Position numbers and translations under genes: made by a program. Below the pieces are notes generated by a model. The model did no database searches. It was not told where the DNA came from and saw only the letters and a program-made list of their open reading frames with translations. A stretch of DNA of 50,298 nt from an uncultured Clostridia bacterium (GTDB taxonomy: Bacteria > Bacillota > Clostridia > Christensenellales > Borkfalkiaceae): contig CALVWR010000013.1 in the NCBI GenBank assembly GCA_944367565.1, forward strand, positions 1-50,298. The letters are read 5' to 3'. This document shows positions 50,176 through 50,298 of this stretch, piece after piece. How positions within the stretch are numbered: the stretch's first letter is position 1; the number at the start of each line of letters is the position of its first letter.

Positions 50176-50298
50176 TCCTTACGGCATAGGTTTTTGCGGT
50201 GCAAAAACGGTATTCCTTGCTGCATAGGTTTTTGCGGTGCAAAAACGGTATTCCCTTGCGGCATAGGTTTTTGCGGTGCAAAAACGGTATTCCTTGCG
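50176..50298. repeat. 38/39-bp tandem repeats with a perfect hairpin in each unit
   Basis: Units start at 50176, 50214, 50252 and 50291 (periods 38, 38, 39 bp); the last runs off the window. Each contains GTTTTTGC-GGT-GCAAAAAC, an 8-bp stem with a 3-base loop. No variable spacers separate the units. Upstream, 50070-50175 holds no recognisable gene. Confidence 0.9.

Noticed and set aside
50176-50298. CRISPR array at the right edge
   Set aside because: The 38-39 bp units are almost identical throughout and lack spacers.

Overview
The window looks like the chromosome of an anaerobic, Clostridia-like member of the Bacillota (Firmicutes). The evidence is the gene order: a CIRCE-controlled hrcA-grpE-dnaK-dnaJ operon followed by prmA-rsmE-mtaB-hinT-rpsU, a tig-clpP-clpX block, a murB-PHP-whiA-dnaE-pfkA string, and a ylxY-like deacetylase beside an M16 peptidase. 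WhiA, HrcA, RqcH, a NdoA-type MazF and strong TTGACA-17-TATAAT promoters fit the same placement. Genus and family cannot be read from the sequence.

Left end (1-8 kb): an AT-rich two-gene type II restriction-modification operon sits beside a 3' fragment of a tRNA gene and looks acquired. Three tRNA genes follow (Ala-CGC, Val-CAC, Arg-CCT), all with C at the wobble position. Between them lies a metal-efflux locus: an ArsR/SmtB sensor, a free-standing HMA metal-binding protein and a CPC-type P1B ATPase without its own HMA domain. An SGNH hydrolase and a MazF toxin gene with no visible antitoxin complete the segment.

Middle (7.8-36.4 kb): almost all genes are on the minus strand. Reading in transcription order from the right, they are feoA-feoB-rluD-rqcH, tig-clpP-clpX, an anchored solute-binding protein, murB-PHP-whiA-dnaE-pfkA-pfp, and the heat-shock/RNA-modification operon ending at rpsU. 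They are interrupted by a plus-strand SHOCT protein, a truncated IS30-like transposase next to 90-bp tandem repeats, and a frameshifted plus-strand PH-domain-like membrane protein. Proteostasis genes dominate: HrcA/GrpE/DnaK/DnaJ, trigger factor, ClpXP, Lon and RqcH lie within about 35 kb.

Right end (36.6-50.3 kb): a secreted, C-terminally anchored protein, an MntP/YtaF-type membrane protein, the uvrC-HAD-lon-engB operon, an ArsR-type regulator downstream of a MATE transporter that has a long structured leader, a 53-residue hydrophobic peptide, the ylxY-like/M16 pair, and short hairpin-bearing tandem repeats running off the window.

No complete, clearly new multi-gene system is evident. The most unusual points are two genes whose promoters imply leaderless mRNAs (uvrC and the PH-like gene, the latter with a slippery heptamer exactly at its frame change), a structured leader ahead of the MATE gene, a modified FeoB (degenerate G4, duplicated linker, fused Cys tail), the orphan MazF, and several hairpin-bearing minisatellites.
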